64,000 nucleotides of DNA, taken from Candidatus Omnitrophota bacterium. Its GTDB lineage: Bacteria > Omnitrophota > Gorgyraeia > 2-02-FULL-51-18. The stretch spans positions 1 to 64,000 of the forward strand of contig JAJVIE010000002.1 in assembly GCA_022072175.1 (NCBI GenBank), read 5' to 3'. Below the pieces are notes generated by a model. It did not search any database. It was given only the letters and a program-made list of their open reading frames with translations, and had not been told where the DNA came from. Each line of letters starts with the position of its first letter. The first letter of the stretch is position 1. Positions 1 through 8,580 of this stretch are shown piece after piece. The position numbers and the translations under genes were made by a program.

Positions 1-127
1 CCTAAATGGTCTTACCAGTATTTGGAGGCACTCCATTTATATTCTGAGTGTTTTTATTAGACATAATTACCCCTAAATGGTCTTACCAGTATTTGGAGGC
101 ACTCCATTTATATTCTGAGTGTTTTTA
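1..127. repeat. 56-bp exact direct repeat, period 71
   Basis: Bases 1-56 recur exactly at 72-127. The right copy is the 3' end of the tape-measure gene. The left copy, joined to a new ATG, forms a 20-codon reading frame with the same C-terminus. A recent tandem duplication (or the edge of a longer tandem array that begins before the window) explains this. Confidence 0.95.
2..64 (-). CDS. Short duplicated tail of the tape-measure gene (20 codons)
   Basis: ATG at 64 preceded by a GGGG ribosome-site-like stretch just after the tape-measure stop. It encodes 20 residues, of which the last 17 match the tape-measure C-terminus (ending VPPNTGKTI). It may be a non-functional by-product of the 71-base duplication, or translated as a tiny peptide. 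No function is known. Confidence 0.35.
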   Translation of the reverse strand: MSNKNTQNINGVPPNTGKTI

Positions 128-2421
128 GAAGTACTCTTACTGCTATTTGCAATACTTTTTAACGTAGAAAGTAATTCTGAATTAGTTTTCTCTGCCTCTA
201 CAGTTTTAGTTTTTTCTAATTTAGTATTATTATTTTGCTTCAAAATTGAGACTAACTCTTTCAAATCAGTGTTCTCTTTTGTACTATGTAAAGAGACTCC
301 TTCACTTTTTATGTTCCCAATAGCCTCTTTCGATAAACTTTTATCTATTATAGGTGGATAAAAAGTTGTAGTTTCCTCTGGAAACTTTCCAGATAGTATA
401 GTCTTAGCTGCTCTAGTAGCCATCTCCTTAAAATCTTGCCTAATGAAGGAGTTTGATTCCTCAGAGTTTCTAGCTTGAATATCTTTAGACATTCCCCTTA
501 AAATTTCAGGGTCTTTAGTTTTTAACTCAGGAACATTCATGAAAGAATCTTGTAAGTTACTTTGCTCTTTCTTAATCCTAGAAATCTCTTCTTTATCTTT
601 TACAGGATCTAATTTACTTAAGCTCTCTCTATTTTCTGAATATTTATTGGAAAACTTTTCACTAAAAGCAGCTATTTTATCAGGATCGTTTTTAGTTGCC
701 GAAAGAAAATCTTCCCTTGACATGACACCTTTACCACTTAAGCCAGCCTCTACAGCTTGACCAGCTGTTCCACCTAATCCGAGATATTCCATTAAAGAAA
801 GCATAGTTGTGTCTAACTTCAATAAAGTTTCATTCATTTTGTTAAAAATGGGAGCGGTTTTCTCTCCCATAATATCTTGTACATTTATAGTCTTATTTTC
901 TAATATCTGATGTACACCCTCTATTGATTTATTTATAGATTGAAGGTTTCCTAATTCTGTATTACCACTCTGAATTTTCTCAACCTTCTTTTGAATCTCG
1001 GTTTGTCTCCTCATACTGGTATTAGGGTCAGCAGCTTCTTTTAATAGCCTAGAGACTTCTCCAGCTTGTACCTCATTCTGCAAGCCGAAAGTTTGTCTAA
1101 CAAAAGACAAGCGTTGTAACTGTTTAGCCGCTCCCTGTTCCCTTACGTCCTTATCTTCTGATTTTAATTGTTTCCCAATTTCCTGCTCATCTCCAAATAA
1201 TTGATCTAAGGTGCTTACTGTACCTTGAGCAACTTTGCCCATAGTTCTACCACCAATTCCTAATTCCTTTAGGGCTCTTTTATCAACATCTCCTAAATAA
1301 GAGGAGTCTAAATCTGCTCCAAATAATCCTCCAGATCTAATAGCTGCCTGGGCTCCTCCTATAGATCCTCCACCTATTCCAGCTTTCCCAAAAACTTGTT
1401 GGAAGAAAGCATTAGCCTCTCCAGTAGATCCTTTTATGGATTGATCTATTCCTGAGATCATTTTCCCAGCACGTTCTGGAGCTATTTGCCCACTTTTAGC
1501 AACGGTCGATAAAAGGGCTGCGGCTGAGTCCGAAAAAGTAAGTCCATTCTCATTTATAGAAACTAGCATATTTGCTGCAGTTTCTAAGTAAGGCCCTATT
1601 TCATCGGTTATACCGGTTGAAATTAAAGATGCTTGGATGGTCATAGTAGCTTTATCAGCTCCCTTTCCCCCCATTGTTCCTCTTAACTGGGCTCCTATGT
1701 TACCTAAAGTTCCTTGTTCTACACCATAATTTCTCTCAAACGCCCCTCGTTGAATAACTCTTTCTTGAGTTGCCCCAGCACGCCCGAAAACGTCCATAGC
1801 TTGTAACCTAGCTCTTCTAACACTTTGAGTATTCATACCAGCTTGAGTAGCTTGTTCTTGTAATTCGGGTTTTAGATTTATATCCTCAACTCCTCTACCT
1901 CTTAACGCTACACGATCATTAACGCCTTGCGTAAACACACCTCTAGCTTGCATACCTCTATTTAATAAAAAACCACCCGCACCCAATGCCCCCATTCCAA
2001 GCATAGCGGCTGGATTTAATTTACCAAACATTCCAGCCATTCCACCAATGCCGCTTCCAGAGTCCCCCCCTGATCCACCCCCTGCATTTGGAGTTTGAAT
2101 ACTAGATGCTTGTTTCTGTAAATCAACTTGTTTTTTTATAATATCTAAAGTTTTTTTTCTTAAGTTTATTTCTTCTTGTAAAGTCTTATTACCCTTAGCT
2201 TGATCTTTTAAAGCTATAAATAATTCCCTTCTATTAGCTTCCATCTGGTTTTTAATATCATTTAATGCTGACTTACTTTCTTTAGTAAGAAAGTTCATTT
2301 CAGTACGATTAAGAATAGAAACTTTAGAAGATCCTACTGATTTTAGTTGCTGATTTAAATCAGCTAAGGATTGTTTAATAGAGGAAGTATCAGCTGATAT
2401 TTTAATCCTAGTATCCGACAT
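73..2421 (-). CDS. Probable tape measure protein
   Basis: 782 residues. The N-terminal ~110 residues are charged and helical (coiled-coil-like), followed by a Gly/Ala-rich hydrophobic stretch at about 115-155 (GGGSGGDSGSG, then GMGALGAGGFLL), then long mostly helical sequence rich in Gln, Lys and Glu. This composition and its place directly after the tube and two small chaperone-like genes fit a tail tape measure, which sets tail length and is ejected with the DNA. By the usual ~0.15 nm per residue the tail would be roughly 115 nm. Start chosen at ATG 2421 with GGAGA 8 bases upstream. Its 3' end is duplicated at the window edge. Confidence 0.75.
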   Translation of the reverse strand: MSDTRIKISADTSSIKQSLADLNQQLKSVGSSKVSILNRTEMNFLTKESKSALNDIKNQMEANRRELFIALKDQAKGNKTLQEEINLRKKTLDIIKKQVDLQKQASSIQTPNAGGGSGGDSGSGIGGMAGMFGKLNPAAMLGMGALGAGGFLLNRGMQARGVFTQGVNDRVALRGRGVEDINLKPELQEQATQAGMNTQSVRRARLQAMDVFGRAGATQERVIQRGAFERNYGVEQGTLGNIGAQLRGTMGGKGADKATMTIQASLISTGITDEIGPYLETAANMLVSINENGLTFSDSAAALLSTVAKSGQIAPERAGKMISGIDQSIKGSTGEANAFFQQVFGKAGIGGGSIGGAQAAIRSGGLFGADLDSSYLGDVDKRALKELGIGGRTMGKVAQGTVSTLDQLFGDEQEIGKQLKSEDKDVREQGAAKQLQRLSFVRQTFGLQNEVQAGEVSRLLKEAADPNTSMRRQTEIQKKVEKIQSGNTELGNLQSINKSIEGVHQILENKTINVQDIMGEKTAPIFNKMNETLLKLDTTMLSLMEYLGLGGTAGQAVEAGLSGKGVMSREDFLSATKNDPDKIAAFSEKFSNKYSENRESLSKLDPVKDKEEISRIKKEQSNLQDSFMNVPELKTKDPEILRGMSKDIQARNSEESNSFIRQDFKEMATRAAKTILSGKFPEETTTFYPPIIDKSLSKEAIGNIKSEGVSLHSTKENTDLKELVSILKQNNNTKLEKTKTVEAEKTNSELLSTLKSIANSSKSTSKNTQNINGVPPNTGKTI

Positions 2422-2424
2422 TTA

Positions 2425-2805
2425 TTAATCTCCAAGCGTAGAGGGAGTGAAAGATAAATCTTCTGGAAGATTGCTTACTTTTTTGTTTAACTCTTGTTTA
2501 TTTTTCTCAATCATGGAATCAAACCAATCATATATACCACCATCATGTCCAGTTAAAGCTGTCTCTAACTTAGCTCTCTCTTCTTTAGAAGAGGTATAGA
2601 CATGGGCATAATATTCTACGATTATTTCTTCATTTTCATAATTATCCCAGATTGGGTCTAGCATTAGTTTATTATTTAATTTACATAATTGAAATTTACA
2701 ATAATTAACAAAATCTTCAAAGGTAAAAGAGGCTCCTTCTGGGGGAAGGTTAGATAGACAATAGCCCATGTACTTTAGTCTTAAAAAAGTGTCATCCTTA
2801 CTCAT
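2425..2805 (-). CDS. Possible tail assembly chaperone, second of an overlapping pair
   Basis: 126 residues from ATG 2805, acidic, with no signal or membrane segment. It lies between the tube gene and the tape measure, where long-tailed phages keep their tail assembly chaperone pair (gpG/gpGT type), and its ATG lies inside the end of the upstream gene. A longer reading from TTG 2841 is possible, but the ATG has GGGG 5 bases upstream. The second frame is +1 relative to the first, so a classical -1 frameshift fusion is not supported; coupled re-initiation is simpler. Assignment rests on position. Confidence 0.45.
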   Translation of the reverse strand: MSKDDTFLRLKYMGYCLSNLPPEGASFTFEDFVNYCKFQLCKLNNKLMLDPIWDNYENEEIIVEYYAHVYTSSKEERAKLETALTGHDGGIYDWFDSMIEKNKQELNKKVSNLPEDLSFTPSTLGD

Positions 2806-3178
2806 TTTTACCCCAAACTGATTCGATCCAAGAATTTTCAAACTCTAATATCTTATTATAAACCTCAAATAAGATATTATCATCGTAAAGATCGTAGCCG
2901 TAATCATTATTTTTAAACCAGTCAGGAGCATCGGTCAAAGTGTGCTTACAATAGGACACCATGTGGTGTAAATTTTTAATAACTGGATCTAAGGAAAGCT
3001 CAAAGCCTGCATTGTAAAATGCTTTGGTCTTTGCTATTAAAGATTGGGTTTTAAGATTAGGTAATTTACACTTAAATTCACCAGAATACTCATGCTTGGT
3101 TAAGTTTCCAACTAATTTTATTGTAAATTCATGATCCCTTGAAGGGAGACTTTTAGGTAAGTCATTGATTTTAGTCAT
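2798..3178 (-). CDS. Possible tail assembly chaperone, first of an overlapping pair
   Basis: 126 residues from ATG 3178, which has GAGG 6 bases upstream; the TTG at 3190 is less likely. Small, soluble, mixed-charge protein that overlaps the next gene by 8 bases. Position between tube and tape measure suggests a tail assembly chaperone that coats the tape measure. No motif confirms this. It is driven by its own extended -10 promoter, divergent from the plus-strand pair at 3271. Confidence 0.45.
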   Translation of the reverse strand: MTKINDLPKSLPSRDHEFTIKLVGNLTKHEYSGEFKCKLPNLKTQSLIAKTKAFYNAGFELSLDPVIKNLHHMVSYCKHTLTDAPDWFKNNDYGYDLYDDNILFEVYNKILEFENSWIESVWGKNE

Positions 3179-3206
3179 GTTGATCCTCAATATTTATATA
3201 AATTTT

Positions 3207-3233
3207 AGGGAAATTCCCTCTTAAATTATATCA
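3207..3233 (-). promoter_or_regulatory. Extended -10 promoter with 5'-terminal palindrome
   Basis: TTGATATAAT with the -10 hexamer at 3230-3225 serves the 3178 gene. The predicted transcript begins at or beside the palindrome AGGGAATTTCCCT (3219-3207), a possible operator or protective 5' hairpin. The upstream end overlaps the -35 of the divergent plus-strand promoter. Confidence 0.6.
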
Positions 3234-3234
3234 A

Positions 3235-3270
3235 TTGATAAATAATAAGGGTTTGTGGTATTATAGACTA
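3235..3270 (+). promoter_or_regulatory. Plus-strand promoter giving a leaderless transcript
   Basis: TTGATA at 3235-3240, an 18-base spacer, then TGG-TATTAT with the -10 at 3259-3264 and exactly 6 bases to the ATG at 3271. The expected start site is the A of the ATG. The -35 shares the palindrome TATCAATTGATA with the minus-strand promoter. Confidence 0.6.
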
Positions 3271-3501
3271 ATGAGAACTATAAATAAATTTTATAACATA
3301 GAATCTAGTCGTTGCTTGTACAAAAACGAACGTATTTTCGATAGAATTTTAGGCGAAGAAGCTGATATAAAAGAAATTTTTATAGACTCCAAGCACGAAC
3401 CTATGTTTTATATAGTAAGTAAGAAGAATTACTCTTTTCGTAAAATATGGGACTTAAAACAAATCACAACTGTAATAGAGGAAAAAGATGTTACCTTATA
3501 A
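3271..3501 (+). CDS. Hypothetical small protein (leaderless)
   Basis: 76 residues starting at ATG 3271. An in-frame upstream start at 3235 lies inside the promoter and is rejected. No Shine-Dalgarno sequence precedes the ATG, matching a leaderless message. Basic and Ile/Phe-rich, soluble, no recognisable domain. With the next gene it forms a two-gene plus-strand unit inserted in the minus-strand tail operon, a typical place for a moron or early regulator. Confidence 0.6.
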   Translation: MRTINKFYNIESSRCLYKNERIFDRILGEEADIKEIFIDSKHEPMFYIVSKKNYSFRKIWDLKQITTVIEEKDVTL

Positions 3502-3754
3502 AGAAGTCAAAAAGCAATTGCATAAGTTAAACAAACAGCAAAGAGACATTAAAGATACCTTAAGAAGAGCTAAGACTCATCCTATAAATGACAGACTTTT
3601 CCGACAACTACAAGCCCAAAAAGGGAAATATAAGGTCGAGATAAACAGATTATTGACAATTGTCTTTTTATACAAGAAATTAGGAAGATTATTTTATATC
3701 TTAAAAAAGGGATTTGTAAATAAAAAAAGGGAACCTTTTTACAGCGTTCCCTAG
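3488..3754 (+). CDS. Hypothetical basic small protein
   Basis: 88 residues, strongly Lys/Arg-rich with a helical N-terminal half, so nucleic-acid binding is conceivable. Start ATG 3488 has GAGG 9 bases upstream and overlaps the preceding gene by 14 bases. Its last ~30 bases also encode the minus-strand terminator of the tail tube gene. Function unknown. Confidence 0.55.
   Translation: MLPYKEVKKQLHKLNKQQRDIKDTLRRAKTHPINDRLFRQLQAQKGKYKVEINRLLTIVFLYKKLGRLFYILKKGFVNKKREPFYSVP
3722..3751 (-). terminator. Intrinsic terminator after the tail tube gene
   Basis: On the minus strand GGGAAC, an 11-base loop and GTTCCC are followed by seven T residues. It lies just past the tube gene stop and inside the 3' end of the plus-strand gene. 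Confidence 0.7.
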
Positions 3755-3791
3755 TATCTCTGTCTACGACTTGGTAGACGAGCTAAGTCTG

Positions 3792-4199
3792 TTATAGTCC
3801 TCGACCGATTCTACCTTTAAAATTCCAAGTCCCAGTGTATACGCCCCTTGCGTCAACTGTTCCAGACCCACCTTCCCACTTTACACCAGTTATAGTGTAC
3901 TCTACTCTATCATCTACGGAATTATAAACTTCCATTACTAATTCAGGTTGACTTAAGATATCTCTTAAATTATCAGGAGACAACCCTAATTCTTTTGCAC
4001 TATTAGTATCAACTTTAAATAAACTTACTGTAAAAGATACTTTATGAGCAGTCTCGGCATGCTCAGCTACTTCCAATTGATCTAAAACATCAATATCCGT
4101 AAGAGTGTTCTCTTCTGTAATGTTGATGTTGGAAACAAATGCTACTTTCAAACCATCTAATTTCAAAGATGCTTTCGATCCTGTAAATACTCTACTCAT
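3792..4199 (-). CDS. Tail tube protein
   Basis: 135 residues. Beta-rich sequence beginning with the VFTGSKASLKLDG type of start and ending with a Gly-rich strand pair (YTGTWNFKG), as in contractile-tail tube proteins of the XkdM/gp19 type. Hexamers stack to form the inner tube inside the sheath. The sheath gene is two genes upstream and an intrinsic terminator follows. Strong AAGGAG site upstream of ATG 4199. Confidence 0.75.
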   Translation of the reverse strand: MSRVFTGSKASLKLDGLKVAFVSNINITEENTLTDIDVLDQLEVAEHAETAHKVSFTVSLFKVDTNSAKELGLSPDNLRDILSQPELVMEVYNSVDDRVEYTITGVKWEGGSGTVDARGVYTGTWNFKGRIGRGL

Positions 4200-4205
4200 T
4201 TTTTA

Positions 4206-4658
4206 TTACTCCTTATCGTTTATATATTGTAAAGATTCCTCAAAGATATTAGTATGAGTCATCAATTGTAAAGAAGTGGTATAAGGAATATCATATTCCT
4301 TGCCTTTCTGATCCCTAAAGGTGAATTCTTGAATACTAGGGTTAAATTGAACCAAAGTTAAAGAAGTTCCTCTTGGGATGGAATCTGTAGTCAATTCAAA
4401 TCTACTAGATTGAGGGTCGAATTTAGAAGTCTGGTATTGAATTGAACTTTTCACTAATATTTCAGACTTATTTAATAACTTGGATTGTAGTAAATTTTGC
4501 ATGATTGGCATAGCTTTCATTAAGAGTACTTCTTTCTCTTTACGCTCCTCTTCAATTGCCATTCCTTGCTCGAACTTCTCTCGCATAGAAGCGTATTTAC
4601 CAGCTTTTTTTGGAGCTATTGGGGTGGCAACTGAGGCCCAATCTAGGCGTTTACTCAT
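4206..4658 (-). CDS. Uncharacterised protein between sheath and tube (leaderless)
   Basis: 150 residues with a helical, charged N-terminal half and a beta-rich C-terminal half. It is carried in the tail operon between sheath and tube, so a tail assembly or structural role is likely, but I recognise no family. It has no Shine-Dalgarno sequence; instead TTGATATAAT sits 6 bases before its ATG, so it should be read from a leaderless mRNA that continues into the tube gene. Confidence 0.65.
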   Translation of the reverse strand: MSKRLDWASVATPIAPKKAGKYASMREKFEQGMAIEEERKEKEVLLMKAMPIMQNLLQSKLLNKSEILVKSSIQYQTSKFDPQSSRFELTTDSIPRGTSLTLVQFNPSIQEFTFRDQKGKEYDIPYTTSLQLMTHTNIFEESLQYINDKE

Positions 4659-4674
4659 GTAAAAATTATATCAA
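4659..4674 (-). promoter_or_regulatory. Extended -10 promoter, leaderless type
   Basis: TTGA-TATAAT (-10 at 4670-4665), then TTTTAC and the ATG at 4658. Spacing of 6 places +1 on the start codon. No -35 match. Confidence 0.75.
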
Positions 4675-4691
4675 AGAAAAAGGCCTAAAAT

Positions 4692-4717
4692 AAAAAGGCC
4701 CTCATTCGAGGGCCCAT
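4692..4717 (-). terminator. Intrinsic terminator after the sheath gene
   Basis: Minus strand GGCCCTC, a 4-base loop and GAGGGCC followed by TTTTTATTTT. It separates the sheath gene from the separately promoted 4658 gene. Confidence 0.85.
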
Positions 4718-4747
4718 GGAACCTTTTAAAAATGATAAGTTCTTGAA

Positions 4748-6616
4748 TTAAGCAGCTTGTCTGATATCACCTAATGTGAAGGTAATGAAAACAAAATCCA
4801 ATCCTTGAACTGGTTTAATATGTACTTGAACCTTGGCGGTATTTCCTTCGATTTCTACTACAAAAGTCTCCTCAATGAATCCTTGAGGGGCTTCTAAAGA
4901 AGAAGTAATGATATTTACATCATCAGCATTCAATTCAATTAGTCTAGCTCTAAGAACAGACTTTATTGATCTAGCGGCACCGTTAGAGACTTTCCTTCCA
5001 ACAAATACATCTTCAGCTAATTTTCTCAAGTCTCTAGCAACGAATTGAGCAGCTTCAACAACTGATCCTCTATTAAATACGAAAGATTCATCTGCTCCGT
5101 AAGTTGTATTATCAACTACAATTCTAAATCCACCTGAAAACTTTTCACAAAAAGTAATTCCAGCATCTATTGCTTGATCAACGTCTAATGCAGCATTGAA
5201 ATCGCCGGCTTCTAAGCCTGTAGCAGCATTAACGAAATGTCCAATACCTAATGCGTTGATTCTTTTGAAAGTCAAAGGCTCACCAACGGGTGTGCCAAGT
5301 CTGATTCCAGCGAATAAGGCAGCTTGAATGTGTGGGTGTTTCCACTCTAAGGAACCTAGTTCATTTACAACGAAAACGTCTTGAATACAAAGTTGAACTA
5401 ACTCAGAGCTTAAAGTCTGTGCTTGAGTATAAGCAGCAGCTTTTGTAGAATTTCTAAACCCTACAAATCCTTGAGATTCTTTTCTATTTTTTACTTGTCC
5501 CCTAAGTCTTAAATGAGACTCTGTAGCGGCAATAACCGATGAAATAGTATAAGTAGAAGCGGCATCTGTAAAACCTTGTAAAGCGTCTGCAATATCTGTA
5601 GCAGCGTCTCTTGAGATACAAGGAAGTACTACATTGTAATCTTCCGCTAGAGAAGCGGCTAACCCAGTAGAGAAATCAGAATTTAAAGAAGCTCCTTGAG
5701 CACCACCAGTTAAGAAAATATCTGTAATGTTAGCAGGAAGTCCGGCGGCTGGGATAGTAGTAAGTTCTGCTTCAATTCTAGTAGATGTTAAGTTAATTAA
5801 CTCAACGATTTCTTCTTGAAGTCTATAAAGATTAACTGATACTAAGATTGAAGTAGCAGCTAAAATATCAAGCTCAACTGCAGGCTTAGCGGCATATTTT
5901 ATAGTTACTAAAGAAGCAGTATAGCCAACTTGAGTATTTATAAAATCAACCAAAGTCTTAAGGGTATAGTTAGTCAAAGGAATACTTAAGTTAAGTGATC
6001 CGTCTGTTTGATCTCCAGCTAATGTTACAGCTAGTGTCTTAGCGGCTTTCGTAGCTCCTGAAATAGCAAGAGAAGCTGTTGTAGCGTCTCCCGTATATTG
6101 AATACTAATAGCGGATAAACCTTCATTTTCACCCAAGATTTCAACTGTTCCACCTAAACGGCTAACTTGGATTTCTTTTTGTGTAGCTGTAGTTCCGTTA
6201 GCAATAGTTACTGAAAGGTCATTTCCGGCAGCTCCCCACTGACGATCTTTTAAAATAATAATATCCTGAGAAAGTGAGTTTTCGAGAGTTAAAGATGCTT
6301 GAGTTGTAGCGTTAGTCTTATATATAAGAATCCTACCAGCTCCATTTACTCCTGGAGTTCTACTAGGTCTAGTAACAGCTAGAGCTGCATCTACTAGAGG
6401 CCCTTTCCTATATTTAGAAATTAGTTGATCTATTTGAGATGCTGAGAATAACTGAATACCCTCAATTGAGCCGGGGGCACCCTCTAAAGCCTCTCCCACT
6501 AAAAAGATTGTGTCATTTGATTCTAATGCTGCTCCGCTTGAGTTATCTACTTTCGTAGTAGAGTAAGCTCCCGGCTTCCTAATTGAAGCTCCTGCGAATG
6601 ATTTTTTAATTGCCAT
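4748..6616 (-). CDS. Tail sheath protein
   Basis: 622 residues. The opening MAIKKSFAGASIRKPGAY and a following segment on effects of zero-size events are typical of phage sheath proteins; the conserved C-terminal third carries the paired beta segments that interlock neighbouring subunits (about residues 480-620, ending in ITFTLGDI). An Ala/Thr-rich, beta-rich central insertion (about 120-300) is probably the outer domains. The protein forms the contractile outer tube. Start ATG 6616 with AGGAGA upstream; an intrinsic terminator follows. Position two genes from the tube supports it. Confidence 0.85.
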   Translation of the reverse strand: MAIKKSFAGASIRKPGAYSTTKVDNSSGAALESNDTIFLVGEALEGAPGSIEGIQLFSASQIDQLISKYRKGPLVDAALAVTRPSRTPGVNGAGRILIYKTNATTQASLTLENSLSQDIIILKDRQWGAAGNDLSVTIANGTTATQKEIQVSRLGGTVEILGENEGLSAISIQYTGDATTASLAISGATKAAKTLAVTLAGDQTDGSLNLSIPLTNYTLKTLVDFINTQVGYTASLVTIKYAAKPAVELDILAATSILVSVNLYRLQEEIVELINLTSTRIEAELTTIPAAGLPANITDIFLTGGAQGASLNSDFSTGLAASLAEDYNVVLPCISRDAATDIADALQGFTDAASTYTISSVIAATESHLRLRGQVKNRKESQGFVGFRNSTKAAAYTQAQTLSSELVQLCIQDVFVVNELGSLEWKHPHIQAALFAGIRLGTPVGEPLTFKRINALGIGHFVNAATGLEAGDFNAALDVDQAIDAGITFCEKFSGGFRIVVDNTTYGADESFVFNRGSVVEAAQFVARDLRKLAEDVFVGRKVSNGAARSIKSVLRARLIELNADDVNIITSSLEAPQGFIEETFVVEIEGNTAKVQVHIKPVQGLDFVFITFTLGDIRQAA

Positions 6617-6631
6617 AAATTTTTCTCCTAT

Positions 6632-6859
6632 TTAAAATAGTCCCAAGATATAAATATAATCTTCAAAGTATTCAGAGTCACTTAGTCCGTTAGAGTGCAT
6701 AAATGCTTGAATTTCTTCGTATTGATAACTTTTTACTTTCTCGAATTTAAGCATTTTAGAGAAGAAAACCGAGAAAGGTATCTTTTCTCTAGGGAGGTAC
6801 TCACTCTCTAATAAGTCCTTAGAGCAATTGATTTTCCTACCCTTTACTTTCTTCTTCAT
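6632..6859 (-). CDS. Hypothetical small basic protein (leaderless)
   Basis: 75 residues with a Lys/Arg-rich N-terminus (KKKVKGRK) and aromatic C-terminus; no family recognised. TTGCTATAAT lies 6 bases before the ATG and there is no Shine-Dalgarno sequence. It is the first gene of the transcript that runs into the sheath gene, whose own start has a strong ribosome site. Confidence 0.6.
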   Translation of the reverse strand: MKKKVKGRKINCSKDLLESEYLPREKIPFSVFFSKMLKFEKVKSYQYEEIQAFMHSNGLSDSEYFEDYIYILGLF

Positions 6860-6875
6860 GCCAAAATTATAGCAA
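6860..6875 (-). promoter_or_regulatory. Extended -10 promoter, leaderless type
   Basis: TTGC-TATAAT (-10 at 6871-6866), TTTGGC, then ATG at 6859. Likely drives the sheath transcript. Confidence 0.75.
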
Positions 6876-6899
6876 AACAGGAGGTTAGTGTGTCTTAGT

Positions 6900-7802
6900 C
6901 TAGCAATCTACGGGAGTTGTTGTTATCTCTACGTCATCGAATAATTCAACGTCATCCCCCACCCATGAATCCTCTACCTTTCCTGATATAGTGAGGAATC
7001 TAGTAAAAACCATATCCCCCTCCCATTGAAAATCTCTAGTAAAGTCTGATCCAGACCAAGAAGAAACTATAAAGCACCTCTTAATAAGGTCTTTTTTACG
7101 GCTTAAAAGAATGTACTTGAGCAATATATAAAGGTATTTAGTTAACAAAGCGTCCTTAGTATGTACACCCACGAGAACTTGAACATCTCCGAATACGCTA
7201 TTTACCTCAAACTGAGTATAATCAAGTATGGATTTAATTAAGCAAAAATCACTTAAATCTATTTCTTCGATGTTTTTATCTAAGGTAATGAATTTATTCC
7301 CTAATTCAGTAGAGACTCCCGATTTTGTTAAGAACTCATTGCCCGATGCGTCCACAAATAATTGATTTCGGTGTATTTCAGTTAAGTCGGTAGAGTCGTC
7401 TACAAACAATTGACCAGTTAAAGGATTGTAAGAAGTAGCGATTATATTACTTAATATAACTAAATCATCTAGGGCATCGGGATCGGTAATTGACCTAGTA
7501 TCGTCTTTTACAAAGTCTTCTAAATGAGCAAGCCTACGATCCTCAATATCTGCTCCCAATTGAATGGAGAAGCAAGGGAGGTTTGCCACAGTTTGATTGA
7601 AACTATGTACTACCTTGATCTGCTTACTTTGAATTAAGGTCTTGATTTTATTTATTTCCGAGGAACCATATTTTCTTACGTTGTAATTAGCTGTTAAGGA
7701 CTTGAAAATGTCGTCAATTAAGTCTGGGTTTTTGTTTAAAACCGCTAACCCGTCTCGGATGACACTTTCTACTATTAAATCTGGTAAATTGAAACTAATC
7801 AT
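6900..7802 (-). CDS. Putative tail or neck structural protein
   Basis: 300 residues, mixed alpha/beta, acidic C-terminus. It directly precedes the sheath transcript and follows the gp10-like tail-completion gene, a position held by tail terminator or neck proteins in myoviruses. No diagnostic motif is visible, so the role is inferred from order only. ATG 7802 has AAGAGAA upstream. Confidence 0.5.
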   Translation of the reverse strand: MISFNLPDLIVESVIRDGLAVLNKNPDLIDDIFKSLTANYNVRKYGSSEINKIKTLIQSKQIKVVHSFNQTVANLPCFSIQLGADIEDRRLAHLEDFVKDDTRSITDPDALDDLVILSNIIATSYNPLTGQLFVDDSTDLTEIHRNQLFVDASGNEFLTKSGVSTELGNKFITLDKNIEEIDLSDFCLIKSILDYTQFEVNSVFGDVQVLVGVHTKDALLTKYLYILLKYILLSRKKDLIKRCFIVSSWSGSDFTRDFQWEGDMVFTRFLTISGKVEDSWVGDDVELFDDVEITTTPVDC

Positions 7803-7814
7803 TTTTATATTCTC

Positions 7815-8564
7815 TTATAATAAATTCTTTAAAATGCTTTCTAATTCACTTTCTATTTCGTTTTTAATTTTATCAAAAAAGTGATGCCCTTCAAATCCGG
7901 GATGCTTCCACCCTAATGACTTCTCACTTATAGTTCTGTACATCATATAAATACTAGAGACTGCCCCTTTATCAGATACATTCTGATATTTCGTTAAGCC
8001 TCTTAATTGAGAGTCTTGGTCTGATATTGTCGCCACTTTACCAGATATGGGCCTGCCTAATTCATCTTTAAATATCTTAGTGAGGCGTTGCAACCTCCCT
8101 TGAGAATTCTTAGCCTTGAGAGCATGTAATTCGGAAGCTAAGTCTCCCTTTTGTGGAGTACTTGGTCTTTTTTGTAGTGGGATATGGGCGAATTTACCAT
8201 TTACCCCTTGTTGCACCCAAGGTTGACCAGCTCTTGAACCAACTTGAACTATTTTGTCGCTACTAAGCATCCTTTCTTTCATATCATAAGAAGGAAACCC
8301 AGATTCAAGTTTATTGGCCCACTCACCATTTAAAGTTATTACAAATTCATGCTCATTTAATGCCTCAAAGGACAAGCCCCTTAAGTAATCACTTCTATTT
8401 TTAGGGTTCATTTTAGAGGCTTGAACTTGAGCTATGAGGTTTCCATAGGCCACCTTGGCTAAATCTCCAATAGCTTGATTTAATTCAGATTCTAGTTGCG
8501 TTGAAATGTTTTCTAACCTTTTTTGTAATTTGTCGGCAATTAAGCTGATTTTAATTTCCGTCAT
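7815..8564 (-). CDS. Probable tail-completion / HK97 gp10-like protein (leaderless)
   Basis: 249 residues. The helical N-terminus followed by a YGNLIAQVQA...SDYLRGL segment, a beta hairpin around ITLNGEWANKLESG and a YDMKERML helix is the pattern of HK97 gp10-like head-tail connector/tail-completion proteins. It sits between adaptor and sheath genes. The start has no ribosome site; TTGATATAAT is 6 bases upstream, so the message should be leaderless. Confidence 0.6.
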   Translation of the reverse strand: MTEIKISLIADKLQKRLENISTQLESELNQAIGDLAKVAYGNLIAQVQASKMNPKNRSDYLRGLSFEALNEHEFVITLNGEWANKLESGFPSYDMKERMLSSDKIVQVGSRAGQPWVQQGVNGKFAHIPLQKRPSTPQKGDLASELHALKAKNSQGRLQRLTKIFKDELGRPISGKVATISDQDSQLRGLTKYQNVSDKGAVSSIYMMYRTISEKSLGWKHPGFEGHHFFDKIKNEIESELESILKNLL

Positions 8565-8580
8565 AATAAAATTATATCAA
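8565..8580 (-). promoter_or_regulatory. Extended -10 promoter, leaderless type
   Basis: TTGA-TATAAT (-10 at 8576-8571), TTTATT, ATG at 8564. It faces away from the sigma factor gene, whose own promoter in 8581-8692 I could not identify with confidence. Confidence 0.75.

Noticed and set aside
2798-2841. A -1 ribosomal frameshift joining the two chaperone-like genes
   Set aside because: The second frame is +1 relative to the first, and the stretch around GGGGTAAAAATG has no XXXYYYZ slippery site in the right phase; an internal ATG with GGGG upstream explains it.
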